Positions 8,819 to 17,134 of a stretch of DNA of 64,000 bases are shown here, one piece after another; position 1 is the stretch's first letter; the number at the start of each line of letters is the position of its first letter. The stretch spans positions 91,301 through 155,300 of the forward strand of contig NC_006394.1 of NCBI RefSeq assembly GCF_000011085.1. The letters run 5' to 3'. The notes beneath the pieces were generated by a model. It had not been told where the DNA came from. It was given only the letters and a program-made list of their open reading frames with translations, and did not search any database. The translations under genes were made by a program, and so were the position numbers. The stretch comes from Haloarcula marismortui ATCC 43049 (lineage in GTDB: Archaea > Halobacteriota > Halobacteria > Halobacteriales > Haloarculaceae).

Positions 8819-8923
8819 ATGGATCTGGACGAGACTGTCGAGTATCTGTCGACAGAACTCGATATCGAGCGGAGTGAGCACGTTCGCGAGGTCGGTCGAG
8901 CGGTCGCCGAGCTCCGTGACTGA
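8819..8923 (+). CDS. 34-residue helical peptide
   Basis: A short open frame after AAGGGGGT encodes MDLDETVEYLSTELDIERSE plus 14 more residues, highly acidic and helical. It lies 54 bp after TFB in the same direction, with backbone-like codon use. It may be a real small gene or the remnant of a longer one. No function. Confidence 0.35.
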   Translation: MDLDETVEYLSTELDIERSEHVREVGRAVAELRD

Positions 8924-9028
8924 ATCGGTCTCAGGCGGTCAGATTTATCCCGTCGTCGCCGAATCCGTCCCCGCATTTTCTCACCCCTGAGTTTAAATAC
9001 CAAACCGGGGGAAACGCGGAGCGAATCG

Positions 9029-9898
9029 ATGACTGACCACAACTCAGACCGAGAGGCGTTCCAACCTGTCGGGGAGGGCGCTCTGGTGCCGGACCCAGCG
9101 CTGGATCAGCCAGCAGACGGCCAGCCAAGCCGCCAGCGTGAAGCCTCGCATTCGGGTGGGTATCCGGACGGAACAACCGACACAGACCGATCCTGTGTCT
9201 CCTGTGGCGCATCGATCCCGGCGTCGCAACGAAAATGCCGGTTCTGTCTCGAACACGAACTTGACGGCGCGTCGGAGTCGGGTGCTGCGAGTTCCGAGCA
9301 GACACTGCGTGGTGTGATCCACTTCCTCGTCGAATCGGGGACGTTCTACGGCGCCGTGGCAAGGGGAGCAGCAGCAGCGACACTTCTCTCGTCAGGTCAC
9401 GACCAGCCCATCGACGACTGTACGCTCATCTACGATCTCGACGACGAGCCCGCACCCCAGCTAACCGAGCGCTGGCCTACGCTCCCCGCTGCTACTGAGG
9501 TGACCGCAGCGGCTGGCGACGCGTTACTAACAGCGGCCCGTGAGCGGACAGCGTGGAACGAGAGGAGCGATCGTTCTCAGACGGAGATTCCACGCGTCTA
9601 TGACGAGCGTGGCCAGGGAATTCGCGATGAGTCGTCCCTCGAGCACACGCTCGACGACAGCGATCAGCTGTGGATCGTCCCAGCAATCGCTGTGGAAACA
9701 GTACCCCGCGAAACGAAATCCTCCAGTACCAGAGCTGAAATCCCGACCGTAACAGCCCTCGAGTGCCAGCACTGTACGAAAGAAACAGAACATCGCTTCA
9801 GTACACGCGAGTCGCTCCCTGACGAGACCTGGACGGGCCAACCAATCTGGGAGTGCCAAGTGTGTGGCACAGGTCGCTACGGGCCTGCTCCCGAATAG
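9029..9898 (+). CDS. Zinc-finger backbone protein with C-terminal LWIVPA domain
   Basis: A 289-residue protein. Residues about 55-75 carry CVSCGASIPASQRKCRFC, a zinc ribbon, and a second pair of CxxC knuckles (CQHC, CQVC) lies near the C terminus. In between, YDERGQGIRDESSLEHTLDD followed by QLWIVPAIAV closely matches the C terminus of the 17135-17635 protein (YDQHAQGIRHRGQLDRVLEE, LWIVPADV). These two backbone proteins therefore share a domain. I do not recognise the family. The TATA-like TTTAAATA at about 8991-8998 is a plausible promoter. Confidence 0.75.
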   Translation: MTDHNSDREAFQPVGEGALVPDPALDQPADGQPSRQREASHSGGYPDGTTDTDRSCVSCGASIPASQRKCRFCLEHELDGASESGAASSEQTLRGVIHFLVESGTFYGAVARGAAAATLLSSGHDQPIDDCTLIYDLDDEPAPQLTERWPTLPAATEVTAAAGDALLTAARERTAWNERSDRSQTEIPRVYDERGQGIRDESSLEHTLDDSDQLWIVPAIAVETVPRETKSSSTRAEIPTVTALECQHCTKETEHRFSTRESLPDETWTGQPIWECQVCGTGRYGPAPE

Positions 9899-9918
9899 GG
9901 CAGTAGGAATCTCACCGT

Positions 9919-9959
9919 TTAACCAACAGTCTCCGATGGAGATGGCTTCTGTTGGTTAA
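9919..9959. repeat. TTAACCAACA inverted repeat 1
   Basis: TTAACCAACA at 9919-9928 and TGTTGGTTAA at 9950-9959, half-site starts 31 bp apart. It lies between the stop at 9898 and the small TFB-like gene starting at 9964. Confidence 0.8.
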
Positions 9960-9963
9960 CACG

Positions 9964-10152
9964 GTGAGTACCCGCAAGTCCGACGTCAGTCATAGCGGGC
10001 GTTCATTCGGCAGGTTCGCAGCGGCCTGTCTCTACAAAGCGGGGCGGGAACAGGGGGTGTGGGTAACGCACCGTGACATCGCCAAGTCCGGAAACGTCAC
10101 GCCGACCACGGCCTGGACGCATCACCAGAGGTTCGATGAACTCGCTGTCTAG
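9964..10152 (+). pseudogene. TFB C-terminal cyclin-box fragment
   Basis: Sixty-two codons from GTG 9964. FAAACLYKAGREQGVWVTHR followed by DIAKSGNVTPTTAW parallels the last TFB cyclin-repeat helices (compare VAAACVYLAAQEQGALITQS in the 7833-8765 gene). A whole TFB would need about 300 residues, so this is either a decayed TFB or a free-standing HTH peptide. Its stop overlaps the end of the convergent toxin gene by four bases. Inverted repeat 1 lies immediately upstream, which argues that transcription is still controlled. Confidence 0.5.
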
Positions 10153-10637
10153 ACGGGCCAGGTAGGGAGCGAGGGCGCTCCATTCTTCCAGTGGATCGCA
10201 TCTAGCGCGGGCGGGAACTGCTGTAGTCGGTCATCGAGGACGGCGAGTGGGTGCGCATCGAGAAACGTCGCCTTGTGCCGATCAACCGGCGTGTCTTCGT
10301 GATTGAGTTGGATATGACAGGGCCCAAGGTCCGGATGGTCGGCATCTTGGTGGAATCCGAGCATCAGATTTCGGTCCGGTTCGACCCAGTTTATGCGGTA
10401 GTATTCGTGGTCGACGCCGGCGGGGTACCAGAAGCGAATCTCCAGTCGTGCTGTCGCCGCGTCGTACGAGTCACTCAGGAACGTCGTCGGATCGACACCC
10501 GCGATGACGTACCGGGGTCGGCGTCGAGACGGGCGATAGCGGACCTCTTCACACCCTGGCTGGTTCGTCAATCGGTCGTGAACGTCGCGGAGGAGGGTCC
10601 GCTGTGTATAGCGGTCGCGACCGGCAAGAAAGATCAT
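10149..10637 (-). CDS. TumE/DUF6516-like toxin candidate
   Basis: A 162-residue protein (MIFLAGRDRYTQRTLLRDVH). The middle part, RLEIRFWYPAGVDHEYYRIN, then PDRNLMLGFHQDADHPDLGP, then CHIQLNHEDTPVDRH, has the beta-rich, His-rich layout of the TumE-type (DUF6516) toxins seen in haloarchaeal toxin-antitoxin loci. It follows the winged-helix gene 10655-11206 by 17 bp, the usual antitoxin-first order. Toxicity and target are inferred, not shown. The start is the first ATG after the upstream stop. Confidence 0.65.
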   Translation of the reverse strand: MIFLAGRDRYTQRTLLRDVHDRLTNQPGCEEVRYRPSRRRPRYVIAGVDPTTFLSDSYDAATARLEIRFWYPAGVDHEYYRINWVEPDRNLMLGFHQDADHPDLGPCHIQLNHEDTPVDRHKATFLDAHPLAVLDDRLQQFPPALDAIHWKNGAPSLPTWPV

Positions 10638-10654
10638 TCTGTGAGAGAGGAGGG

Positions 10655-11206
10655 TTAGCTCGTGGCGCGGTCAGCCACGTCGGTCATCTGCTCGCGGGCA
10701 GCTTCGACGTCGGAGTAGAGTTCCAGTGCGTGCTTGATGAGGCGGCGATCCTCCTCGTTCTCACGCCAGAACGCGATGACGTCGCGGCGGTCCCGGAGCT
10801 CCGCACTTGTGAGGTCGCCGTCGGCGAGCGACTGTTCAAGCTCTTCCCACGTCTCGACGTCGTAGGTCGCCTGCCACTCCTCGATCTCCTCGGTAATCGC
10901 GGCCAATTCACTCCGCAGCTCCTCGCGGGTATTTTCCTCGATGAGCGTGCGGATCTCCTCGAAGAGCAGTCGCGTGTAGTCCGGTTGGTAGCGCGTCGTC
11001 TCGCCGGCCTCGACGCGACGCAACTGGCCCTGGTCGACGAGGTCCTGAAGTTCCTCGTTGGTCGTGCTCCAGGCGGCGTCGGCCTGCTCGCTGATCCAGT
11101 TAACTGAGCGGGGTTCGCGAAGTGACTCGGCGACCGCCCGAATGCGGTCGCGGGCGCTCATCGACTCAGTCCACGATTGGACCCCATCTCGCGAGGATTC
11201 GGTCAT
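10655..11206 (-). CDS. Winged-helix antitoxin/regulator (DUF7342-like)
   Basis: A 183-residue protein. Residues about 15-75 form a winged HTH (RIRAVAESLREPRSVNWISE, then STTNEELQDLVDQGQLRRVE). The rest is long charged helix (FEEIRTLIEENTREELRSEL) suited to coiled-coil dimerisation. The pattern matches haloarchaeal DUF7342 regulators that sit upstream of TumE-like genes. ATG 11206 is chosen because the frame upstream is unlike the family and crosses the probable promoter. It likely neutralises the downstream product and represses its own promoter. Confidence 0.7.
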   Translation of the reverse strand: MTESSRDGVQSWTESMSARDRIRAVAESLREPRSVNWISEQADAAWSTTNEELQDLVDQGQLRRVEAGETTRYQPDYTRLLFEEIRTLIEENTREELRSELAAITEEIEEWQATYDVETWEELEQSLADGDLTSAELRDRRDVIAFWRENEEDRRLIKHALELYSDVEAAREQMTDVADRATS

Positions 11207-11341
11207 GGTTGGCACCTCTTGGGACAGTGTTCGCGCCCTACTCCCATATATGTTTGTACTGTCTCGCATAATCAAGAATGCCTTGCGGGCGAAGGCGTCC
11301 GGACGTTGAAATGCGATACCGACAGAAGGTATGGCCAACCG

Positions 11342-11545
11342 ATGTACGACCGATATTCTGACGTTGAGGAACTACGGCCGACCGGCGAGGCATCCCACAG
11401 CCCGGACACAATGTTGGACGACGGGTGTGAGAGTGACCTCCTGGCGGCAACGCGTCGCGACGAGCACTGGTGGCGACCTGATGCGACGACGACAGTCACG
11501 TGGAGTGTCTATCCGCGCCGGCGAGTGGTGAGGCGCTACCGATGA
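11342..11545 (+). CDS. Small hypothetical protein
   Basis: Sixty-seven residues, MYDRYSDVEELRPTGEASHS onward, ending in a basic RRRVVRRYR tail. The start follows the promoter region shared with the divergent antitoxin gene. Its TGA overlaps the ATG of the next gene (ATGA at 11542-11545), which supports both as real. No domain is recognised. Confidence 0.5.
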   Translation: MYDRYSDVEELRPTGEASHSPDTMLDDGCESDLLAATRRDEHWWRPDATTTVTWSVYPRRRVVRRYR

Positions 11546-11730
11546 ATCAGCAAGTCGAACAGGGCTACTGGATGCATCGTGTACTCAGCAATCTCAGCCG
11601 CCTCGACGTCGAGCGGTTGGACGACGCGGATCGAGAGCGAGTCGAGACTGCAAGAGACCTCCTGGAAGAAGTGAGCCTACTCACGGGACCAGAGGACGGG
11701 AGCGGACCAGACGCCCCAACAGACGACTGA
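11542..11730 (+). CDS. Small helical hypothetical protein
   Basis: Sixty-two residues, MNQQVEQGYWMHRVLSNLSR then LDVERLDDADRERVETARDL. It is predicted to be a two-helix acidic protein. The ATGA overlap with the previous gene fixes the start and implies coupled translation. No family recognised. Confidence 0.55.
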   Translation: MNQQVEQGYWMHRVLSNLSRLDVERLDDADRERVETARDLLEEVSLLTGPEDGSGPDAPTDD

Positions 11731-11766
11731 TCGTCATCGCCGTCGACGCCAGGGGCACTTCCAGTG

Positions 11767-11799
11767 TCGGTTTATCGCCCCCCAAGAGGGGTGCGGGGC
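11767..11799 (+). promoter_or_regulatory. GC hairpin leader element 2
   Basis: TCGGTTTATC, then a GCCCC/GGGGC stem enclosing CCAAGAGGGGTGC. ATG 11817 is 17 nt downstream. Confidence 0.6.
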
Positions 11800-11816
11800 T
11801 TCCCGCGAGTCCAGAC

Positions 11817-12197
11817 ATGGCGACACTACAAGCTGCGACGACGTCAACCGGCGCGATCGTATCGGATCCACAGGCTGTCCGCGAACTCTGTGAGAGCTAC
11901 TGCTTCGGGACGCTCGACTGGGAGGTCACCGACAAGGGCGAACTCACCATCTGGGGGTACGATGACTTCGAAGTGTACGAGGCGCGGGAGAACGGCCTCC
12001 CGGACTACGAGGGCGGCATCGTGACCCACGAATTCTTGCGAGAACTTGCCGACCACCTCGAAGCTGACGAGGAACTCGACATCCAGACAGCGGGGTTCAC
12101 GAAGTGTCGCTTCCCAGTGCTGGCGAAGCGGTACGTCGTTCGCGACGGCGAAGTCCTCTACGCGGATCTCAGTTCCCCCGAACCAATCGAGGAGTAG
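11817..12197 (+). CDS. Hypothetical backbone protein
   Basis: A 126-residue acidic protein (MATLQAATTSTGAIVSDPQA). The middle, LDWEVTDKGELTIWGYDDFE then HEFLRELADHLEADEELDIQ, suggests an alpha-beta fold, and the end CRFPVLAKRYVVRDGEVLYA is beta-rich. I do not recognise the family. It is flanked on both sides by GC hairpin elements and is part of the backbone set. Confidence 0.65.
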   Translation: MATLQAATTSTGAIVSDPQAVRELCESYCFGTLDWEVTDKGELTIWGYDDFEVYEARENGLPDYEGGIVTHEFLRELADHLEADEELDIQTAGFTKCRFPVLAKRYVVRDGEVLYADLSSPEPIEE

Positions 12198-12230
12198 CGT
12201 TGTTCGTCCCCCGAGAGGGGTGCGGGGCGA
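12198..12230 (+). promoter_or_regulatory. GC hairpin leader element 3
   Basis: CGTTGTTCGT, then CCCCC-GAGA-GGGG and a second GCGGGG run that can pair instead with the C-run. It begins at the last base of the preceding stop codon, 34 nt before ATG 12265. Confidence 0.6.
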
Positions 12231-12264
12231 TCCAGTAGCGGTCGCCCCGTGAGGTGATTGCTCG

Positions 12265-12927
12265 ATGGGCCACCGCGCACTCGTTGCGTACGAACGCACA
12301 GACGGACAGTACACGCTCCACTACAGCCATTGGGGCGCAGCGAACCTCAAGCTCAAGCACCGAATTTCGGCTGAGTCGCCGTTCGGTGGCGACGACACCA
12401 ACTCCAAGTGGGCGAAACAGCTGCTGGCTGAACTGGCCGATGGCCTCGAGGCAGATGCGGTCGACGGCTACCTCGCTGACGAGGATCGACCGTCGACGGT
12501 CGTCGAGCCGAAGCCCCGCGCCACCGGGCTCACCCTCGACGAGATCATCGCTGACCATCTCGACTACCTCCACCACGAGGCGTTCTACGTGGTGTCACCG
12601 ACCTTCGAGGTGACCGCCTACCGGACGCTGTGGTTCGGCCTGCAGTACGATTCAGAGACAATCGACAACGGTGAGACGGTCGGGAACGGGGCGCTCGCGA
12701 CCGTTCGGTGGCACGACGGCGAGCCGGTCGGCGACGGCCATCTGAAGGGGCAGTTCCGGGCGCTGAAGGACGTCGTCGGCGATATGGTCGACAAGGGGGT
12801 GTTCACGCCGTCGACGGCGAGGCAGTACCTCAAGCAGAAACTCGGCGAGTGGGTCGGCGAGCGCCAGGAACTGCGCATCCCTGGTGGTGAATCACCGTCG
12901 AAAACTGCGTCAGTCGACCGATTATAA
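12265..12927 (+). CDS. DUF6735-like haloarchaeal protein
   Basis: A 220-residue protein. The N terminus MGHRALVAYERTDGQYTLHY followed by SHWGAANLKLKHRI is a hallmark of a haloarchaeal family I recall as DUF6735. Next comes a glutamate-rich helix, then FYVVSPTFEVTAYRTLWFGL, and a C-terminal helical segment (RQYLKQKLGEWVGERQELRI). No catalytic motif is obvious and no function is known. It is preceded by hairpin element 3 and followed closely by another small backbone gene. Confidence 0.75.
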   Translation: MGHRALVAYERTDGQYTLHYSHWGAANLKLKHRISAESPFGGDDTNSKWAKQLLAELADGLEADAVDGYLADEDRPSTVVEPKPRATGLTLDEIIADHLDYLHHEAFYVVSPTFEVTAYRTLWFGLQYDSETIDNGETVGNGALATVRWHDGEPVGDGHLKGQFRALKDVVGDMVDKGVFTPSTARQYLKQKLGEWVGERQELRIPGGESPSKTASVDRL

Positions 12928-12964
12928 CGCCAATCCCTTTCTGAGTCCCCACGAACGTCTGGAT

Positions 12965-13249
12965 ATGTCAGATCGGGCTGATGACGAGGTGCGAGTATGG
13001 CTCGTCGAACGTACCTACTCCGATGATGAACAGAACCTAATCATCCTCACCTACGCGACACCCGACGGCAAACAGTATTATCGGAAAGAGCGGGCACTCA
13101 CGTCCTTCACCGATATTCGAGATACGACAGCGGCAGTCGATGCGGGGCCCGGCAATCTCGGCACGGTTGATGACCCCGATCTCCAGGACCAATACGCGGC
13201 CGAAGCGCAGCGAATGCAGGAGGTCCACGACCCGAACGACGTGATCTGA
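12965..13249 (+). CDS. Small acidic hypothetical protein
   Basis: Ninety-four residues, MSDRADDEVRVWLVERTYSD then QNLIILTYATPDGKQYYRKE, giving a beta-rich core followed by an acidic helical tail. ATG 12965 is preferred over an upstream in-frame GTG at 12884, which would overlap the previous gene's coding end. Family unknown. It is the last backbone gene before the metal-transport cargo. Confidence 0.6.
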   Translation: MSDRADDEVRVWLVERTYSDDEQNLIILTYATPDGKQYYRKERALTSFTDIRDTTAAVDAGPGNLGTVDDPDLQDQYAAEAQRMQEVHDPNDVI

Positions 13250-13310
13250 TGCTCACCAGTAGACGTAGTCCCGTGCCATTGGTTATGTCGGAGGAGGCCG
13301 TAGACGGGGT

Positions 13311-14060
13311 ATGCGCGAACTCGTCTTCGCCCTCGAATACGAGCCGGGGTGCAATAGGGTGGCGGATGCCCTTGCCGACTACCCCGACGCCCGTGTCCGC
13401 TCGCTTTCGTTGCACGCGACTGCCGACCAACTTTGGCGAGTCGACCATGCCACCGGCACTCCGGACGCACTCGACGCCATCGAGGACGCGTTTCGAAACA
13501 GCGACTACTACGCCGACTGTCTCGCCACCGAGGACTGCGGCGCCACCCAGACCACCCGCGTCCTTGACCGCACGGACGACACGCTCGTCCTCTACTCCGA
13601 CTGGGAGCGAACCCCCACCTGCGCCTCGGTTCCCCACATCGCCCGCGACCATCTCGGGGACGGCGTGCTGTTCGAGACCCGTCATGAGGGCCGCCACTAC
13701 ACGTGGCGACTCATCCACTCGGGCGACGGCGACGTGGCGGCATTCTTCGACTCCCTCGAGGTTGCCGTCGAAGAATGCGCTCAGATGGAGATGCTCCGCA
13801 CCGCGGACACGACGACAGCAGCTGGAGGAAGCGACGAAACACCGAGCGGATTACCCCCGGCGCAGGAAGCCGCCCTCCAAGCCGCCGTCGAACACGGCTA
13901 CTACGAGTCGCCCCGCGAGGTCGATGTCGGCGAGTTGGCCGAGCATCTCGACGTGCCTCGGTCAACACTTACCTACCGGCTCCGTCGGGCGGAAGAACAT
14001 TTGGCGAAGCAACACGTCGCCGGCGAGCGGGTAGCGGAAGAACGGCTGGCATCGCACTGA
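13311..14060 (+). CDS. Bat-type helix-turn-helix regulator
   Basis: A 249-residue protein. The C-terminal 55 residues, AALQAAVEHGYYESPREVDV then GELAEHLDVPRSTLTYRLRR, form the HTH_10 domain of the bacterio-opsin-activator family. The N-terminal 150 residues resemble the sensory half of metal-linked family members (MRELVFALEYEPGCNRVADA). It lies 59 bp upstream of a P1B ATPase gene in the same direction, and a 16-bp palindrome sits between them. The likely role is metal-responsive control of the ATPase, inferred from context. Confidence 0.8.
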   Translation: MRELVFALEYEPGCNRVADALADYPDARVRSLSLHATADQLWRVDHATGTPDALDAIEDAFRNSDYYADCLATEDCGATQTTRVLDRTDDTLVLYSDWERTPTCASVPHIARDHLGDGVLFETRHEGRHYTWRLIHSGDGDVAAFFDSLEVAVEECAQMEMLRTADTTTAAGGSDETPSGLPPAQEAALQAAVEHGYYESPREVDVGELAEHLDVPRSTLTYRLRRAEEHLAKQHVAGERVAEERLASH

Positions 14061-14067
14061 CACCGCG

Positions 14068-14083
14068 GTTGGAATATTCCAAC
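14068..14083. promoter_or_regulatory. GTTGGAATATTCCAAC palindrome
   Basis: A perfect 16-bp palindrome 36 bp upstream of the ATPase start at 14120. It overlaps the expected promoter position, so it is a likely operator, possibly for the HTH protein encoded just upstream. Confidence 0.65.
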
Positions 14084-14119
14084 AAAGACATATCGAACTC
14101 CCGCTCCTACCGTGAGGTG

Positions 14120-16483
14120 ATGACAGAGAATTCCGATGTGGATACAGCGGGACCACCGAACGGCGGCGGGCAGCGGGAGTTGACTGCCCGTCTCACGGTC
14201 CCCGAGATGGACTGTCCGTCGTGTGCGCAAAAAGTCGACAAGAGCCTCCAGCGCGTCGACGGCGTCGTTGAGGCCACGCTCCAGCCGACCACCGGGACAG
14301 CTACCATCAAGTACGATCCGGACCGGACTACCAAAGCCGACGTCGTCGCGGCGATCGAAGCCGCCGGCTATGACGTGATCGGCGGAGCAGACGACGAAAC
14401 CGACGAGTCTGCCGACGGCGTCGATATCGCGCCACCTTCGGAGGTCTGGACGAGTTCTCGCGCGAAGAAGACGTGGCTCGGCGCAGCGTTCGTCATCCTT
14501 GGTCTAGTCTTCGAGTTCCTTCTCACCGGCCAGAACGTCGCGATAGCGAGCATCCTCGACTACCCGCTACACATCGCAGATGTCCTGTTCCTCGGTGCCG
14601 TCGCGGCCAGTGGCATCCCGGTCGTCCGCAGCGGGTACTACTCCGCGAAGAACCGAAGCCTCGACATCGACCTCCTGATGGGGACAGCGATCATCGCCGC
14701 AACCGGCATCGGCTACTTCGTCGAGGCCGCGACGCTGGCCGTCCTGTTCAGCATCGCCGAACTGCTCGAGGACTATGCGATGGACAGGGCACGGGATTCT
14801 CTGCGCGAGCTGATGGAACTCTCGCCCGACGAGGCGACCGTCCGTCGCGATGGTGAGGAAGTGACCGTTTCCGTCGAGGAGGTCGACGTTGGCGAGACCG
14901 TCGTCGTCCGCCCTGGCGACAAGATTCCGCTCGACGGGACGGTCATCGAAGGCGAGAGTGCAGTCGACCAGTCGCCGATCACGGGCGAGAGCGTCCCCGT
15001 CGACAAGACCACCGGCGACGAGGTGTACGCCGGCGCGATCAACGAAGAGGGGTACCTCGAGGTAGAGGTCACCTCGACCGCTGGCGATTCGACGCTCTCG
15101 CGTATTATCGAAATGGTACAGGGCGCACAGGCGAAGAAGACCGAGTCTGAGCAGTTCGTCGACAGCTTCTCCGGCTACTACACACCCCTCGTCGTCGTGC
15201 TGGCAATCCTGACCGCCGCTATCCCGCCGCTGGTTATCGCTGATCCGGTGGCGGTGGACCTAGCCGGTTACGGGTTCACCTTCGCGGGCGACTGGCAGAC
15301 GTGGTTCATCCGTGGGCTCACGCTGCTGGTGATCGCCTGCCCGTGTGCGTTCGTCATCTCCACACCCGTCTCGGTGGTGTCGGGCATCACGAGCGCCGCG
15401 AAGAACGGCGTCCTGATCAAGGGCGGAAATTACCTGGAAGCGATGGGCGAGGTCGACGCCGTCGCCGTCGACAAGACCGGGACGCTCACCAAGGGCGAAC
15501 TCGCCGTCACCGACGTCGTTCCGGTGGGTGACACTACGGAGGACGATCTGCTCCGTCGCGCCGCTGGGCTGGAGCAGCGCAGTGAGCATCCCATTGCTAC
15601 GGCGATTCTCGCCCGTGCTGAGGAGGCGGGCGTGGGCAACCTGCCCGACCCGACGGGTTTCGAGAGCCTCACTGGGAAGGGCATCCGCGGCGAGATCGGC
15701 GGCGAGACGTACTATGCGGGCAAGCCCGCGCTCTTCGAGGAACTGGGCTTCGACCTCGCTCGGGCACGCCGCGAGACGGACGGCGGCGTTATGACGGAAG
15801 AGGCGACCGAGGGCGAGAACGGGGCGTTCGCCGAGGATGCCCTCTCCGCGCTGGAGCGGGAGGGCAAGACTGTCGTTATCGTCGGGACGGAGTCGAAACT
15901 GCTGGGTGCGATCGCCATCGCCGACGAGGTTCGCCCGGCCTCGAAGCGGGCCGTCGAACGCCTGCACGAGCTGGGCGTCGAGCGCGTGGTGATGCTCACC
16001 GGCGACAACGAGGGCACCGCCCGCGCAATCGCCGAGCAGGTCGGGGTCGACGAGTATCGCGCAGAACTCCTGCCCGACGAGAAGGTCGACGCTGTCGAGG
16101 AGTTACAGGCAGAGTACGGTGATGTCGCGATGGTCGGTGACGGCATCAACGACGCGCCCGCGCTCGCCACCGCGGAGGTCGGCATCGCGATGGGCGCGGC
16201 CGGCACCGACACCGCTCTCGAGACGGCCGATATTGCGTTGATGGGCGACGACGTCGGGAAACTCCCGTACCTGTACGACCTGTCGCATACGGCCAACGGG
16301 GTGATCCGGCAGAACATCTGGGCGAGTCTCGGCGTGAAGTTCCTGCTCGCGCTGGGCGTGCCACTGGGGCTGGTCAGCGTTGCGTTGGCGGTCGTTGTCG
16401 GTGATATGGGGATGAGCCTCGGTGTCACCGGGAACGCGATGCGGTTGTCGCGAATCGAGCCCGATCGGTTCTCCGACACCTGA
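14120..16483 (+). CDS. Zn/Cd/Pb-type P1B metal-exporting ATPase
   Basis: A 787-residue pump. An N-terminal HMA domain has CPSC at 32-35. Membrane helices begin near 118. The actuator loop carries TGES near 288-291, the membrane metal site is CPC at 407-409 (IACPCAFVIS), and the phosphorylation motif is DKTGTLT at 451. SEHP and GDGINDAP motifs follow. The last helix contains GDMGMSLGVTGNAMRL, matching the Asp-containing helix of ZntA/CadA rather than the MxxSS of copper pumps. This supports export of Zn, Cd or Pb. ATG 14120 follows the palindrome; the longer frame upstream overlaps the regulator in another frame and is rejected. Confidence 0.93.
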   Translation: MTENSDVDTAGPPNGGGQRELTARLTVPEMDCPSCAQKVDKSLQRVDGVVEATLQPTTGTATIKYDPDRTTKADVVAAIEAAGYDVIGGADDETDESADGVDIAPPSEVWTSSRAKKTWLGAAFVILGLVFEFLLTGQNVAIASILDYPLHIADVLFLGAVAASGIPVVRSGYYSAKNRSLDIDLLMGTAIIAATGIGYFVEAATLAVLFSIAELLEDYAMDRARDSLRELMELSPDEATVRRDGEEVTVSVEEVDVGETVVVRPGDKIPLDGTVIEGESAVDQSPITGESVPVDKTTGDEVYAGAINEEGYLEVEVTSTAGDSTLSRIIEMVQGAQAKKTESEQFVDSFSGYYTPLVVVLAILTAAIPPLVIADPVAVDLAGYGFTFAGDWQTWFIRGLTLLVIACPCAFVISTPVSVVSGITSAAKNGVLIKGGNYLEAMGEVDAVAVDKTGTLTKGELAVTDVVPVGDTTEDDLLRRAAGLEQRSEHPIATAILARAEEAGVGNLPDPTGFESLTGKGIRGEIGGETYYAGKPALFEELGFDLARARRETDGGVMTEEATEGENGAFAEDALSALEREGKTVVIVGTESKLLGAIAIADEVRPASKRAVERLHELGVERVVMLTGDNEGTARAIAEQVGVDEYRAELLPDEKVDAVEELQAEYGDVAMVGDGINDAPALATAEVGIAMGAAGTDTALETADIALMGDDVGKLPYLYDLSHTANGVIRQNIWASLGVKFLLALGVPLGLVSVALAVVVGDMGMSLGVTGNAMRLSRIEPDRFSDT

Positions 16484-16562
16484 CTCTGCGGCGGGAAGTG
16501 CGGGCAGGACGCTCCTCTTTCGCGACTTTCCTGCGCTCTATCGAGACAATTTGCAGTTTGTC

Positions 16563-16586
16563 TGGGGCAGTAGAGACTGAGCCCCA
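16563..16586 (+). promoter_or_regulatory. GC hairpin, possible leader variant
   Basis: TGGGGC at 16563-16568 and GCCCCA at 16581-16586 enclose a 12-nt loop. ATG 16604 is 17 nt downstream. G comes before C here, opposite to the main hairpin family, so it is only a possible relative. Confidence 0.35.
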
Positions 16587-16603
16587 CCGCAGGCTCTGAT
16601 TTG

Positions 16604-17026
16604 ATGCCCGAGAATCCAGACGACGATCCACTCCACGATTGCGAGTTAAGTCCCGACGCAGTCCTCGGGACGCGCACCTTCCACGATGTCCTGTTCACTG
16701 ACGATACCGAGACGCCGGTAAACGTGCTCACCGGCGAGACACCCGCACATTCGCAGGCGACCGTCGAGGAAGCGAAGGCGTTCGCTACGAGTATCGATAC
16801 GGACACACCACAAATCGCGCTCCCGGCCTCTGTCGAGACGCAGATCGAAACCCAGAGCCAACCCTACACGGCGGCCGCGTTCTTCCACTTCAAGGCGACC
16901 GGGTCGCTCGAACTGCACCGTGCCTACCACGCCGCCTACGACTCCGACGCGTTCAGCACCGACTTCGAGGCCGACTACGAGTCGGGCGACCTGACGATCA
17001 CCGTCGAGCAGACTGCCGATTCCTGA
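16604..17026 (+). CDS. Acidic hypothetical backbone protein
   Basis: A 140-residue very acidic protein (MPENPDDDPLHDCELSPDAV). A middle segment, YTAAAFFHFKATGSLELHRA, is the most structured part. No domain recognised. It resumes the backbone after the metal cargo. The start is ATG 16604; a TTG three bases upstream is less likely. Confidence 0.6.
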   Translation: MPENPDDDPLHDCELSPDAVLGTRTFHDVLFTDDTETPVNVLTGETPAHSQATVEEAKAFATSIDTDTPQIALPASVETQIETQSQPYTAAAFFHFKATGSLELHRAYHAAYDSDAFSTDFEADYESGDLTITVEQTADS

Positions 17027-17044
17027 ACGCGGTCTCCCGAAGCG

Positions 17045-17081
17045 AGGTTTTTCGAGCGCCGGCGATGGGTGCCGGCGCACC
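17045..17081 (+). promoter_or_regulatory. GC hairpin leader element 4
   Basis: GGTTTTTCGA, then a perfect 8-bp stem GCGCCGGC/GCCGGCGC around the loop GATGGGT. ATG 17135 is 53 nt downstream. The stem and loop are identical to element 5. Confidence 0.65.
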
Positions 17082-17134
17082 GAGCAGACAGCGCCGAGCG
17101 GCGCCCGGTGAGTCGGCACTCCGAGGTGAACCAG

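Noticed and set aside
15712..16806. Minus-strand frame of 364 codons over the Zn/Cd ATPase
   Set aside because: Ser/Arg/Pro-rich shadow of a real gene, extending past its end into intergenic DNA.
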